Notes under the pieces: generated by a model
The model's database searches: none
Seen by the model: the letters and a program-made list of their open reading frames with translations, nothing else
Told to the model about the DNA's origin: nothing
Shown here: one piece after another, positions 36,036 through 44,231 of the stretch
Layout of the letters: every line of letters starts with the position of its first letter
Numbering within the stretch: position 1 is the stretch's first letter
Source of the DNA: Flavobacterium sp. JAS
GTDB lineage: Bacteria; Bacteroidota; Bacteroidia; Flavobacteriales; Flavobacteriaceae
Assembly: GCF_020991455.1 (NCBI RefSeq)
Contig: NZ_JAJMOX010000003.1
Span: 372,001 to 436,000, forward strand
Direction of reading: 5' to 3'
DNA: 64,000 nucleotides
Position numbers and translations under genes: made by a program

Positions 36036-36073
36036 CGCTGTAGTATGGAGCTTTTTAATTAAAAAATAAAAAC

Positions 36074-37993
36074 ATGAAAAAACTATATTTAATCCCCGTT
36101 TTGCTAATGATTATTGGTGTCAATACCAAGACATTGGCACAAAACACGATTCCAGGAAAAACGGAATGGTTTGACCCAAATAAACCTGCAACAACATATT
36201 GCAATCCAATTAATATTGGATATAATTATACAACAGAAAATCATAATGGTATTCCGGAATCCCGCCGTTCAAGTGCAGATCCGGTAATTATTACTTTTAA
36301 AGGCGAATATTATTTATTTGCTACAAATCAGGCAGGATTTTTTTGGAGTAAAGACATGTCTGACTGGAAATTTGTTTATGGAAGTTTTCAAAGAAGACCT
36401 GCAGATGATGATCAATGTGCACCGGCAGCTTGGGTAGTAAATGATACTTTATTCTATGTAGGTTCAACCTGGAAAAGAGATCATCCAATTTGGAAAACAG
36501 CAGATCCAAAATCAGGGCAATGGTTGCGACATGTAGACAAAGTGATGTTGCCAACCTGGGATCCGGCGATCTTTCAGGATGACGATAAAAAAGTATACAT
36601 GTACTATGGATCAAGCGGAAAATTACCTCTTGTAGGCGTAGAAGTAGATTATAATACATGGTTGCCAAAAGGAAATCAGGCAGATTACGAAAAGTTATAC
36701 AAAGCGACAGAAGTTGAAGATATCCAGCGTCCGTATGGTCAGATAAAAGAAGTTGCAATTTTAGATCCTGCAAACCACGGTTGGGAACGTTTTGGGCCAA
36801 ATAATGACATGGAACCGGCACCTTGGGGTAACTTTATTGAAGGAGCCTGGATGACCAAACACGACGGAAAATATTATATGCAATACGGAGCTCCTGCAAC
36901 CGAGTTTAAAGGTTATGCAAACGGAGTACATGTAGGAGATAATCCGTTAGGGCCATTTGTATATCAAAAACACAATCCAATGTCTTATAAACCGGGAGGA
37001 TTTGTAATTGGAGCCGGACACGGAAATACATTTGCGGATAATTACGGAAATTATTGGAATACTGGAACCTGCAAGATTTCTATTAAAGATCGTTTTGAGC
37101 GTCGTATAGATATGTTTCCAGCAGGATTTGACAAAGACGATGTTATGTATTCGATAACTTCTTATGGGGATTTCCCGATAGTATTACCAACTGCAGAACG
37201 CAATCAGGAAAAAGGAGCTTCTTCTGGATGGATGTTGCTTTCATACAAAAAGCCAGTAACAGTTTCTTCTTCAGAAGAGTGTATGGAAGTTGAAACACAC
37301 AGAATGGACAATGGCGGTAAAAAAGTATATGAGAAATTTTGCTACGGAGCTAATAATCTTACCGATGAAAATATTCAGACATATTGGTCCGCAAAAACAG
37401 ATAAACCAGGCGAATGGCTACAGCTTGATTTAGGCAAACCGATGCAAATAAACGCTTTGCAAATTAATTACGCAGATCATAAAGCAACGCAGTACAACAA
37501 AGCAATGGATATTTATTATCAATATAAAATCTTTATGTCTGATGATGCTGTGAATTGGACACTAGTAGTTGATAAATCTCAAAATGCTAAAGATGTTCCT
37601 CATGATTATGTCGAATTGACAAAGCCAATTAAAGCACGTTACATCAAGATGGTGAACATTCACAATGCTTCAGGATTATTTGCTGTTTCTGATTTTAGAG
37701 TTTTTGGAAATGGATTATCAGAAAAACCAAAACCAGTTTCATATTTTAAAGTGGCCAGAAATGCAAAAGATTCTCGTAATGCAATGATTACATGGAAAAA
37801 GCAAGCAGATGCAATTGGTTATAATATTTATTACGGAATCAGTGCTGATAAATTGTATAACAGCATTATGGTATACGACGAAGGTTCGTATGACTTTAGA
37901 GGTTTAGATAAAGGCACAAAATATTATTTTACGATAGAGGCATTTAATGAAAGTGGAATAGGAGCAAAAAATAAACTAAAAGAAGTAAAATAA
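36074..37993 (+). CDS. GH43-like glycosidase with F5/8C and Fn3-like domains
   Basis: The 639-residue secreted protein has a signal peptide to about 23. The five-bladed propeller (about 40-350) shows the GH43/clan F acidic residues: SSADPVIITF (base), LPTWDPAIFQDD (pKa modulator) and WGNFIEGAWMTKHDGKYYMQYG (acid). An F5/8 type C carbohydrate-binding domain follows (about 430-550: DENIQTYWSAKTDKPGEWLQLDLGK), then an Fn3-like domain (AMITWKKQADAIGYNIYYG). The substrate cannot be read; clan F members act on arabinose, xylose or galactose linkages. It follows the GDPD gene by 38 bp. Confidence 0.85.
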   Translation: MKKLYLIPVLLMIIGVNTKTLAQNTIPGKTEWFDPNKPATTYCNPINIGYNYTTENHNGIPESRRSSADPVIITFKGEYYLFATNQAGFFWSKDMSDWKFVYGSFQRRPADDDQCAPAAWVVNDTLFYVGSTWKRDHPIWKTADPKSGQWLRHVDKVMLPTWDPAIFQDDDKKVYMYYGSSGKLPLVGVEVDYNTWLPKGNQADYEKLYKATEVEDIQRPYGQIKEVAILDPANHGWERFGPNNDMEPAPWGNFIEGAWMTKHDGKYYMQYGAPATEFKGYANGVHVGDNPLGPFVYQKHNPMSYKPGGFVIGAGHGNTFADNYGNYWNTGTCKISIKDRFERRIDMFPAGFDKDDVMYSITSYGDFPIVLPTAERNQEKGASSGWMLLSYKKPVTVSSSEECMEVETHRMDNGGKKVYEKFCYGANNLTDENIQTYWSAKTDKPGEWLQLDLGKPMQINALQINYADHKATQYNKAMDIYYQYKIFMSDDAVNWTLVVDKSQNAKDVPHDYVELTKPIKARYIKMVNIHNASGLFAVSDFRVFGNGLSEKPKPVSYFKVARNAKDSRNAMITWKKQADAIGYNIYYGISADKLYNSIMVYDEGSYDFRGLDKGTKYYFTIEAFNESGIGAKNKLKEVK

Positions 37994-38031
37994 TTCTGGT
38001 TTTATTTTAAGAAAAGGTTGTAAAAAAACTA

Positions 38032-38060
38032 TTGCAATTATAAAGAATTTTGTTCCTTTG
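38032..38060 (+). promoter_or_regulatory. Candidate promoter of the M28 peptidase gene
   Basis: TTG (38032-38034), an 18-bp spacer and TTCCTTTG (38053-38060, one base off TANNTTTG) fit the Flavobacterium promoter layout and lie 29 bp before the ATG. It would separate the peptidase from the PUL. Confidence 0.4.
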
Positions 38061-38089
38061 TTATACAACCCAAAATGCTATAATATACC

Positions 38090-39481
38090 ATGAAAAAAAC
38101 AATTCTTTTAACTGTTTTGGCCCTAAACGGCTTAACATCTTTTGCACAGTCAAACGATGAGAAAAACATTAAATTATTTTACAAAAAAGCCTTAACCGAA
38201 GCAAAATGCTATACTTGGTTAGAATATTTATCAAACGATATTGGCAGTCGTTTATCAGGATCTGCAAGTGCTGAAGAAGCAGTTCAATACACCAAAAGAC
38301 AACTAGAAACTCTTGGACTTGACAAAGTTTATTTACAAGACGTTATGGTTCCTCATTGGGTACGTGGCGAAAAAGAAACAGCTTATATTTTAGATAATAA
38401 AACAAAAACTGTTGTGCCAATTTGTGCTTTAGGAGCATCAGTTGCAACACCTAAAACGGGAATTACTGCTGAGGTAATTGAAGTGCAAAGCATAAAAGAA
38501 CTGAAAGAATTAGGAGATAAAGTAAAAGGTAAGATTGTGTTTTACAACAGACCAATGGATCCTGAAAACGTACCTACTTTTATTTCTTATTCAGAAGCTG
38601 GAGATCAAAGACGAAGCGGAGCTCAGGAAGCTGCAAAACTAGGTGCCGTTGGAACAATTGTACGTTCTTTAAGTCTACGATTAGATGATTTCCCGCATAC
38701 AGGAAATCAAAGTTATGGTGATTTGCCAAAAGAGCAATATATTCCGGCAGCAGCAATTAGCACAAATGGAGCAGAATTGTTGAGCAAGCTGTTAAAAAAT
38801 AATCCAGCATTAAAGTTCTATTTCAAACAATCTTGCCAAACATTGCCAGATGTATTGTCGCACAACGTAATTGGAGAATTAACAGGAACAGTAACTCCGG
38901 AAAACGTTATGGTTGTTGGAGGTCATTTGGATTCTTGGGATCTTGCCGATGGTTCTCATGACGATGGAGCAGGAGTAGTACAAAGTATGGAAGTAGTTCG
39001 TATCCTTAAAAACCTAAACTATAAGCCTAAAAACACAATTCGTGTTGTATTGTTTATGAATGAAGAAAACGGCGGAAAAGGTGGAGCTAAATATGAAGAA
39101 GTTTCGAAAGAAAAGAAAGAGAATCATATTTTTGCTTTAGAAAGCGATTCAGGCGGATTTACACCAAGAGGATTTTCATTAGAAGCTGATGATGCTAACT
39201 TGAAAAAAATACAAGGATATAAAGACTTTTTTGAGCCTTATTTAATAAATAGTTTCATAAAAGGACATGCAGGTTCAGATATTGAGCATTTAACGTCTAA
39301 AACAATCGTTAAAGCAGGTTTAATGCCAGATTCACAACGTTATTTTGATTACCATCACGCTGCAAACGATAAGTTTGATGCCATAAACAAAAGAGAATTA
39401 GAACTTGGAGCAGCAACAATGACTTCATTAATCTATTTAGTAGATCAAAACGGAATTGTTCTACCAACAGCGACGAATTAA
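38090..39481 (+). CDS. Secreted M28-family metallopeptidase (carboxypeptidase Q-like)
   Basis: The 463-residue zinc exopeptidase has a signal peptide ending TSFAQS and a PA domain insert at about 115-235. The M28 catalytic core ligands are visible: GGHLDSWD (His), HDDGAG (bridging Asp), MNEENGGKGG (general base Glu and ligand Glu), ESDSGG (Asp) and FDYHHAANDKFD (His). It probably trims dipeptides or amino acids in the periplasm. It has its own promoter candidate and a terminator, so it is likely not part of the PUL. Confidence 0.9.
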   Translation: MKKTILLTVLALNGLTSFAQSNDEKNIKLFYKKALTEAKCYTWLEYLSNDIGSRLSGSASAEEAVQYTKRQLETLGLDKVYLQDVMVPHWVRGEKETAYILDNKTKTVVPICALGASVATPKTGITAEVIEVQSIKELKELGDKVKGKIVFYNRPMDPENVPTFISYSEAGDQRRSGAQEAAKLGAVGTIVRSLSLRLDDFPHTGNQSYGDLPKEQYIPAAAISTNGAELLSKLLKNNPALKFYFKQSCQTLPDVLSHNVIGELTGTVTPENVMVVGGHLDSWDLADGSHDDGAGVVQSMEVVRILKNLNYKPKNTIRVVLFMNEENGGKGGAKYEEVSKEKKENHIFALESDSGGFTPRGFSLEADDANLKKIQGYKDFFEPYLINSFIKGHAGSDIEHLTSKTIVKAGLMPDSQRYFDYHHAANDKFDAINKRELELGAATMTSLIYLVDQNGIVLPTATN

Positions 39482-39499
39482 GTTGTAAAAAGCAGAAAT

Positions 39500-39531
39500 A
39501 AAAAAGCGATGAGATACTCATCGCTTTTTTT
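39500..39531 (+). terminator. Terminator between convergent genes
   Basis: AAAAAAGCGATGAG and CTCATCGCTTTTTTT pair around a tiny ATA loop. Runs of A and T on both sides suggest it serves the M28 gene on the plus strand and the YiiX-like gene on the minus strand. Confidence 0.9.
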
Positions 39532-39581
39532 ATATAGAAAAATCTGCGTAAACCCGTTTAATCCGCAAAACCAGTGGGCAA

Positions 39582-40265
39582 TTAATAAGTATCTATTACA
39601 GTTTTCAATAAAGCAGAATCAACCAAATCAGATGGAGCAACAACTTTCTCGTCAAGCGGAATATCGTTTCCATATCTTTCTTTTATTATTTTCTGAACCC
39701 TTTCATCGCTTAAATTAAAATCCTTTAATTGCCTAAGTTTTGACAATTCGATACCAGCGCCATTTTTATATATTTTCCAAACCAGTTCCGAACAATAAAT
39801 TCGAGTATCATCCCATTCAAAAAAAGCATCATATTCTTTACCCATAAATTGCTGACTGTAATCTTTCATTTTTTGAAGTGTCTCAGGTTTCAAAACTGTA
39901 TCTGCATTTTTAAGCCTTTTTACAACATATTTTTGACCTTTCCCATGTTGAATCCAGTCAGTAAGTAAAGTAAGTTTTACAGGCTGAACAGCTTCAAAAA
40001 CAAACAAGTTTCCGTTTATTTTATAGATAATTCCGCAATGCGAAAATTTTGAATTTGTTGCAATTCTAACCGCTTCACACTGCTTAGATTCCGAAGTTTG
40101 AAAAATAAGATCACCATCCTGAATTTTATCAAGCAAAGTAGTTTCCTGCTTCGTTTTTGTGTGCGAAAACGGATTATTCGGAAAAACCTTCATTGCAACA
40201 AACAAAGCACACCCAAAACTGAGTAAAAAAGTAATTATTGGAAAAAGGTATTTTGGTTTTTTCAT
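39582..40265 (-). CDS. YiiX-like permuted papain-fold (NlpC/P60-related) hydrolase
   Basis: The 227-residue protein has one N-terminal hydrophobic segment (about 6-27) and then a YiiX/YebB-family domain: LDKIQDGDLIFQTSESKQCEAVRIAT, KFSHCGIIYK (catalytic His) and DTRIYCSELVWKIYKNG (catalytic Cys). The order His-then-Cys marks the permuted NlpC/P60 superfamily. Members are putative amidases or peptidases or lipid-acting enzymes; the substrate is unknown. The gene stands alone, between the terminator at 39500 and an inverted repeat. Confidence 0.82.
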   Translation of the reverse strand: MKKPKYLFPIITFLLSFGCALFVAMKVFPNNPFSHTKTKQETTLLDKIQDGDLIFQTSESKQCEAVRIATNSKFSHCGIIYKINGNLFVFEAVQPVKLTLLTDWIQHGKGQKYVVKRLKNADTVLKPETLQKMKDYSQQFMGKEYDAFFEWDDTRIYCSELVWKIYKNGAGIELSKLRQLKDFNLSDERVQKIIKERYGNDIPLDEKVVAPSDLVDSALLKTVIDTY

Positions 40266-40315
40266 GTTTTAATTTAATATAAAAGATGTTATGTTTTCAT
40301 TGTAGAGCTAAAAAA

Positions 40316-40434
40316 GCCCACAGATTCAACGGATTAAATAGATTTACACGATATCCGTTAAAAACAAAATGTGCACACTCTTTATGAAAATTAAAAATCT
40401 GCGAAGACCAGCTTAATCAGTTGAATCCATGGGC
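40316..40434. repeat. Mosaic intergenic inverted repeat
   Basis: Left GCCCACAGATTCAACGGATT and right AATCAGTTGAATCCATGGGC are imperfect complements. Internal AATCTGCG words link it to the CAGATT family at 11580 and 59545. A fragment of the same kind follows the M28 terminator at 39540-39581. Confidence 0.6.
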
Positions 40435-40518
40435 AAAATAATTAAATCTCAGCAAATAAATGGCAAAAAAAATAGTTACCAAAATGATAACTATTTTTTA
40501 AATATGTTTTATGAAATA

Positions 40519-41424
40519 TTAGATTCTAAAGATTCCACCAACAGCGATAATTCTTTGTAAAAAGAAGAAATCTTGTGAAGCTTTATCGTCGCTGCTTGTT
40601 GTAGTTCTGATATCCTGCATATTAATGTAACCACCTTTTAGCTCACCTTGCAAATAAAAGTATTTGAAGAAAGTAAAGTTGATCCCAGCTTTAGCAGATA
40701 AACCATAACCAGAAATGTGAAAATCATCATGACGTTCCATTCCTAATAAAGTTGTATTTGTTTTTGGGTATAAAACTCCAACTCCTACACCTTCAGTTAA
40801 GTTAATCTGAACTTTATCGATATTTGGCAAACCAAACAATTTCGAAATATCGTCATGTCTGGAAACCTCAGTATTAATATAGTTCAAACCATCTGTATGT
40901 TCGTACATTAAAAAAGCAGGGCCATTTGGATTAGTAACACCTTTATCATAACCACCTTCTATAGCACCATTTAGAGACATATCTACAGGAGTGTTATTAT
41001 ATACTCCGTTGTAAACAGATCCAGCTTGATCAGCAGGTAAATTAATATTACCTGTAACATTAGTCGTTTGATTCTGAGTCATCACATATTTCATGTGATC
41101 CCAACCAATAGAAACGCTGTAATGATCGCTAAAGAAATACCCCATTCTAAAATTAGTTTGCGGAATCGTCATGTTTGCTGGATTTACATAATCAATATGA
41201 TATCCTTTTGGTTTATCATGAGCTTTCATATCAGCAACCGTAAAGTTGTAATCTTTCCCTCTAAAATTTACATCAGATTTAGTATAACTATCTCTGTTAC
41301 CTCCCCAGGAAATAAAGAATTTTCCTTTATTGTGAGCGGTGTATTTTTGTACTGCGATTTCTTCCTGAGCAAAAGTGTTTAAAGAAACACACATCAGGAA
41401 GAAAAATAAAATTTTTGTTTTCAA
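40519..41424 (-). CDS. Outer-membrane beta-barrel protein, kdsA operon
   Basis: The 301-residue protein has a clear signal peptide, MKTKILFFFLMCVSLNTFAQ, and barrel-like alternating strands (GKFFISWGGNRDSYTKSDVNF, NFRMGYFFSDHYSVSIGWDH, YGLSAKAGINFTFFKYFYLQGELKGGY). It ends AVGGIFRI. The start codon is TTG: no ATG precedes the signal peptide, and an in-frame stop lies a few codons upstream. The gene begins 17 bp after kdsA and is probably cotranscribed, which suggests an envelope role. I do not recognise a specific family. Confidence 0.7.
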   Translation of the reverse strand: MKTKILFFFLMCVSLNTFAQEEIAVQKYTAHNKGKFFISWGGNRDSYTKSDVNFRGKDYNFTVADMKAHDKPKGYHIDYVNPANMTIPQTNFRMGYFFSDHYSVSIGWDHMKYVMTQNQTTNVTGNINLPADQAGSVYNGVYNNTPVDMSLNGAIEGGYDKGVTNPNGPAFLMYEHTDGLNYINTEVSRHDDISKLFGLPNIDKVQINLTEGVGVGVLYPKTNTTLLGMERHDDFHISGYGLSAKAGINFTFFKYFYLQGELKGGYINMQDIRTTTSSDDKASQDFFFLQRIIAVGGIFRI

Positions 41425-41441
41425 TGAACTAGTATTAAAAA

Positions 41442-42260
41442 TTAAAATGAGTTAACTGTTTTTCTGATAGCAACCAACTTCGTCATTAAACCTTCAAAAT
41501 AGTCTAAATGAAGCATATTAGCACCATCGCTTTTTGCATTAGCAGGGTCAAAATGAGTTTCGATAAAAATACCGTCAACCCCAACAGCAATACCCGCTTT
41601 GGCAACAGTTTCGATCATATCAGGTCTTCCGCCTGTAACACCAGCAGTTTGATTAGGTTGTTGCAACGAGTGCGTTACATCAAGAACCGTAGAAGCATAT
41701 TGCTGCATAGTAGGAATTCCTCTAAAATCAACAATCATGTCCTGGTAACCAAACATAGTACCACGATCAGTAACCATAACATTCTCATTATGACAATCCA
41801 AAACTTTTTGAACAGCGTGTTTCATGCTTTCAGGACTCATAAATTGTCCTTTTTTCAAATTCACCACTTTTCCAGTATTTGCAGCCGCCACAACAAGGTC
41901 AGTCTGACGAACTAAGAAAGCAGGAATTTGCAATACATCAACGTATTGAGCAGCCATATCAGCATCTTCATTAGTATGAATATCTGTTACAGTTGGAACG
42001 TGAAAAGTTTCAGAAACTTTTCTTAAAATTTTTAATGCTTTTTCGTCACCAATTCCAGAAAAACTATCAATTCTAGAACGGTTGGCTTTTTTAAACGATC
42101 CTTTAAATACGTAAGGAATCTGAAGTTTGTCGGTAATACCAACTAATTTTTCAGCAATTCTGAGAGCCATTTCTTCACCTTCAATGGCGCAAGGTCCCGC
42201 CAATAAAAAGAAATTCCCACTATCAGTATGCTTAATTTGTGGAATATGTTGTATGTTCAT
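41442..42260 (-). CDS. kdsA: 3-deoxy-8-phosphooctulonate synthase (KDO-8-P synthase)
   Basis: The cytoplasmic enzyme condenses phosphoenolpyruvate with arabinose-5-phosphate for KDO of lipopolysaccharide. The 272-residue DAHP-synthetase-like barrel shows FFLLAGPCAIEGEEMA, PYVFKGSFKKANRSRIDSF, VPTVTDIHTNEDA, QIPAFLVRQTDLVVAAA, VNLKKGQFMSPE, TDRGTMFGYQ and FIETHFDPANAKSDGANM. A TACCTTTG -7 box lies 21 bp upstream of the start. Confidence 0.97.
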   Translation of the reverse strand: MNIQHIPQIKHTDSGNFFLLAGPCAIEGEEMALRIAEKLVGITDKLQIPYVFKGSFKKANRSRIDSFSGIGDEKALKILRKVSETFHVPTVTDIHTNEDADMAAQYVDVLQIPAFLVRQTDLVVAAANTGKVVNLKKGQFMSPESMKHAVQKVLDCHNENVMVTDRGTMFGYQDMIVDFRGIPTMQQYASTVLDVTHSLQQPNQTAGVTGGRPDMIETVAKAGIAVGVDGIFIETHFDPANAKSDGANMLHLDYFEGLMTKLVAIRKTVNSF

Positions 42261-42280
42261 AATATGATTTTTTGACAGTG

Positions 42281-42288
42281 CAAAGGTA
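42281..42288 (-). promoter_or_regulatory. -7 box of kdsA
   Basis: TACCTTTG (minus strand) is an exact TANNTTTG match. It would place the transcript start about 14 bases before the ATG, and it lies between the Flavo-1-like copy 3 and the gene. Confidence 0.5.
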
Positions 42289-42333
42289 GTTATGATTTAT
42301 GAATAGCAGATTAAGATTTAAGTTTTTTTTAAG

Positions 42334-42478
42334 AAGCTATTCCCGCTATCCGCTGCAATCTTTTTCTCTAAACCCTTTTTTTTCTTGGCCTTTGCAGGAG
42401 CTTCCTCCGGTCGCTCTGCAAAACCCAGAAAAAATAGGCTTTCTCAAAAAAGGATTTCCGCTACTATCAGGGCTAGAA
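42334..42478 (-). ncRNA. Flavo-1-like structured RNA element, copy 3, long variant
   Basis: On the minus strand it begins CTAGCCCTGATAGTAGCGG and ends AGCGGATAGCGGGAATAGCTTC, matching copies 1 and 2. The variable middle is about 60 bases longer and again self-complementary: TTTTGCAGAGC pairs with GCTCCTGCAAAG, flanked by TTTTTTCT against AAGAAAAAA. It lies 73 bp upstream of kdsA in the same orientation and fills most of the gap 42261-42588. Confidence 0.6.
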
Positions 42479-42588
42479 CCGTAGTGGAATTATAGTTCTT
42501 TTAAGAAATATAGTGGGTATTATTTCCGTAATTAAAATTTGAAATGTGGAATAATATTTTATGCACCCTGAGTCTTAGCTAAGAATTA

Positions 42589-43221
42589 TTAATCGTTCTC
42601 GATTTTCTTACTCAATAAAATTGTTTTAATAACACTATGCAAAATATTTGTATTCCAGTCCTTTAAGTAGCTATATCCACAATTGATATTTATTGCGTCA
42701 TCTTTAGAATAAATGGCAAAATATGTCACATAACTTTTAAATCTAACTTTCTCCCAAGGGATAAATTCACTTTTAGACTTCAAAGATGCATTACTCAGGA
42801 TATTTAAACCGTCTTTAGTAAATGTTACTTTTCCAATTTTAAATTCTTCTCCTAATTCTTGTCTCTGAATATAATTTGTTGCTATATCTTTAAAATACAA
42901 ATCCCATAGTGAAGCCAGAATTTCATTGCAAAGTTTATGATATTCATTTTTCCTTCTGCCAAAATAAGTTTTGAAATTGATCTTCATAACCTGATTATCA
43001 TGATTACGAATTGATATCACATATTCATGGCCAAAAACAAATTTATACTGCATCCAATTTACACCAAAATGATATTCAGCAATTTCGTCTTTTTGAAAAG
43101 TTATAAAAGAATCATTTTTTAAATCCTTACTGTCAAATTTTATTTCGTTTTGATTTAATATTAATTTTCTGGGGTAGTTATCCGTAATTCCTCTTTGAAT
43201 GATAAACTCTTTGTGACTCAT
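42589..43221 (-). CDS. Hypothetical protein
   Basis: A 210-residue, probably cytoplasmic protein that I do not recognise. It begins MSHKEFIIQRGITDNYPRKL. The N-terminal half looks like short beta strands (KLILNQNEIKFDSKDL, YKFVFGHEYVISIRN) followed by a helix (YHKLCNEILASLWDLYF). The second half repeats a similar strand pattern, which resembles PH-like domains of membrane-facing bacterial proteins; that is a guess. It ends a minus-strand trio with the next two genes (gaps 21 and 23 bp), likely one operon. Confidence 0.6.
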   Translation of the reverse strand: MSHKEFIIQRGITDNYPRKLILNQNEIKFDSKDLKNDSFITFQKDEIAEYHFGVNWMQYKFVFGHEYVISIRNHDNQVMKINFKTYFGRRKNEYHKLCNEILASLWDLYFKDIATNYIQRQELGEEFKIGKVTFTKDGLNILSNASLKSKSEFIPWEKVRFKSYVTYFAIYSKDDAININCGYSYLKDWNTNILHSVIKTILLSKKIEND

Positions 43222-43242
43222 TTTATGTGTTTAAAGTAATTA

Positions 43243-43554
43243 TTATTCGTAAGATCTTTTTATAAAGTACTGTACAATTATAACAATCACAAGTATTATT
43301 GTAAAAAGGAAAGAAAACGCAAATATCCCTATTAGGCCCATTCCACATCTGTATGGTTGACCTTGAAGCTGCTCTTGAAAGTTATTTGAAGCAATTAAAA
43401 ATGCCAAAATTGTTAATGCAATTTGTAAAATTATGCTGATCATAGAAATAGTTCCAAATCCCAAAGTAATAGATTCAGCAATTGCTTTTCGACCAAATAT
43501 AATCTGAAAGAGTAAGGGTAAAATGATTAAAATTAAAGGGGATATTCCGAACAT
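43243..43554 (-). CDS. Small membrane protein, unknown
   Basis: A 103-residue protein with three hydrophobic segments at about 4-20, 30-55 and 70-96. A short loop between the second and third contains NNFQEQLQGQPYRCG. No known family is recognised. Gaps of 21-23 bp to both neighbours suggest cotranscription. Confidence 0.6.
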   Translation of the reverse strand: MFGISPLILIILPLLFQIIFGRKAIAESITLGFGTISMISIILQIALTILAFLIASNNFQEQLQGQPYRCGMGLIGIFAFSFLFTIILVIVIIVQYFIKRSYE

Positions 43555-43577
43555 TGATTGTTGTATTTTCTATTTTA

Positions 43578-44030
43578 TTAATCCTTCTTCAAACTCAATC
43601 CCATCGGAACCATCAAAATACCCTTTTCATAAATATTCAAATAAAGAGTAATAGGTTTCTTTTGACCTTCCCATCTTAATTCATAAACATTTAAAAAGCC
43701 AGCGCCCATATTACTTCTTTTAGTCGGGAAAGGACAGCAAGTTTCTAATCGTTTATAAGTTATTTTTTCGCCATTTGGTCCGGCAAGAGCGTTTAAAAAA
43801 CGAGTTTCATTCAAAGCTTCGTCAGTTGTATTTCTATAAAAAATATTAACTGGGTAATCAGGATCATAACCATATTTCTTGTCCTTACTAAAAAGTGTAA
43901 TGGCAAAAGTATTGTCTCTTTTCAAAATTAAATCGGGAGCATTATCGTCTACGTTTTTCAAAGTAGATTTTGTACTCACACAAGAAACTGTAGTAAGAAG
44001 CAAAACGATAAAAAGGGCTATTTTTTTCAT
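43578..44030 (-). CDS. Hypothetical lipoprotein
   Basis: A 150-residue protein with a signal peptide and lipobox VSC (Cys17). The mature part has a NIFYRNTTDEALNETRFLNALAG segment, a Cys pair in ETCCPFP, and an ending rich in strands. It reads like a small envelope domain. No family is recognised. It heads the trio 42589-44030. Confidence 0.6.
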   Translation of the reverse strand: MKKIALFIVLLLTTVSCVSTKSTLKNVDDNAPDLILKRDNTFAITLFSKDKKYGYDPDYPVNIFYRNTTDEALNETRFLNALAGPNGEKITYKRLETCCPFPTKRSNMGAGFLNVYELRWEGQKKPITLYLNIYEKGILMVPMGLSLKKD

Positions 44031-44086
44031 GGCTTATGGTAATTGGTAGTACAAATATAAAAGTAAAATGTTTTTTGCCACAGATT

Positions 44087-44222
44087 ATGGGATTAAAAAG
44101 ATTTCAATCTAATCTGTTTAAATCTGCAATTTCACATTACTTCATTCCTGAAATATATATTTATCCTTTTATCACAATAAAAGGGATAAAAAACATCTGC
44201 TAAATCTGCAGAATCTGCGTGC
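44087..44222. repeat. Mosaic intergenic repeat with internal hairpin
   Basis: GCCACAGATT at the left and AATCTGCGTGC at the right are imperfect complements, with several AATCTG words between. Inside, 44160-44190 forms a hairpin (TTTATCCTTTTAT against ATAAAAGGGATAAA) that could end transcripts from the lysoplasmalogenase gene. Confidence 0.5.
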
Positions 44223-44231
44223 AAAAAAAAA

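Noticed and set aside
36321..36821. A 166-codon minus-strand frame inside the GH43-like gene
   Set aside because: It lies wholly within a well-supported coding region, has no recognisable domain, and is rich in His, Leu and Cys as expected for an antisense shadow.
41508..41915. A 135-codon plus-strand frame across kdsA
   Set aside because: It is antisense to conserved kdsA codons and shows no protein-family features.
42299..42484. A 61-codon plus-strand frame over the Flavo-1-like copy 3
   Set aside because: It follows the RNA-like element on the opposite strand and reads as low-complexity translation of its hairpin.
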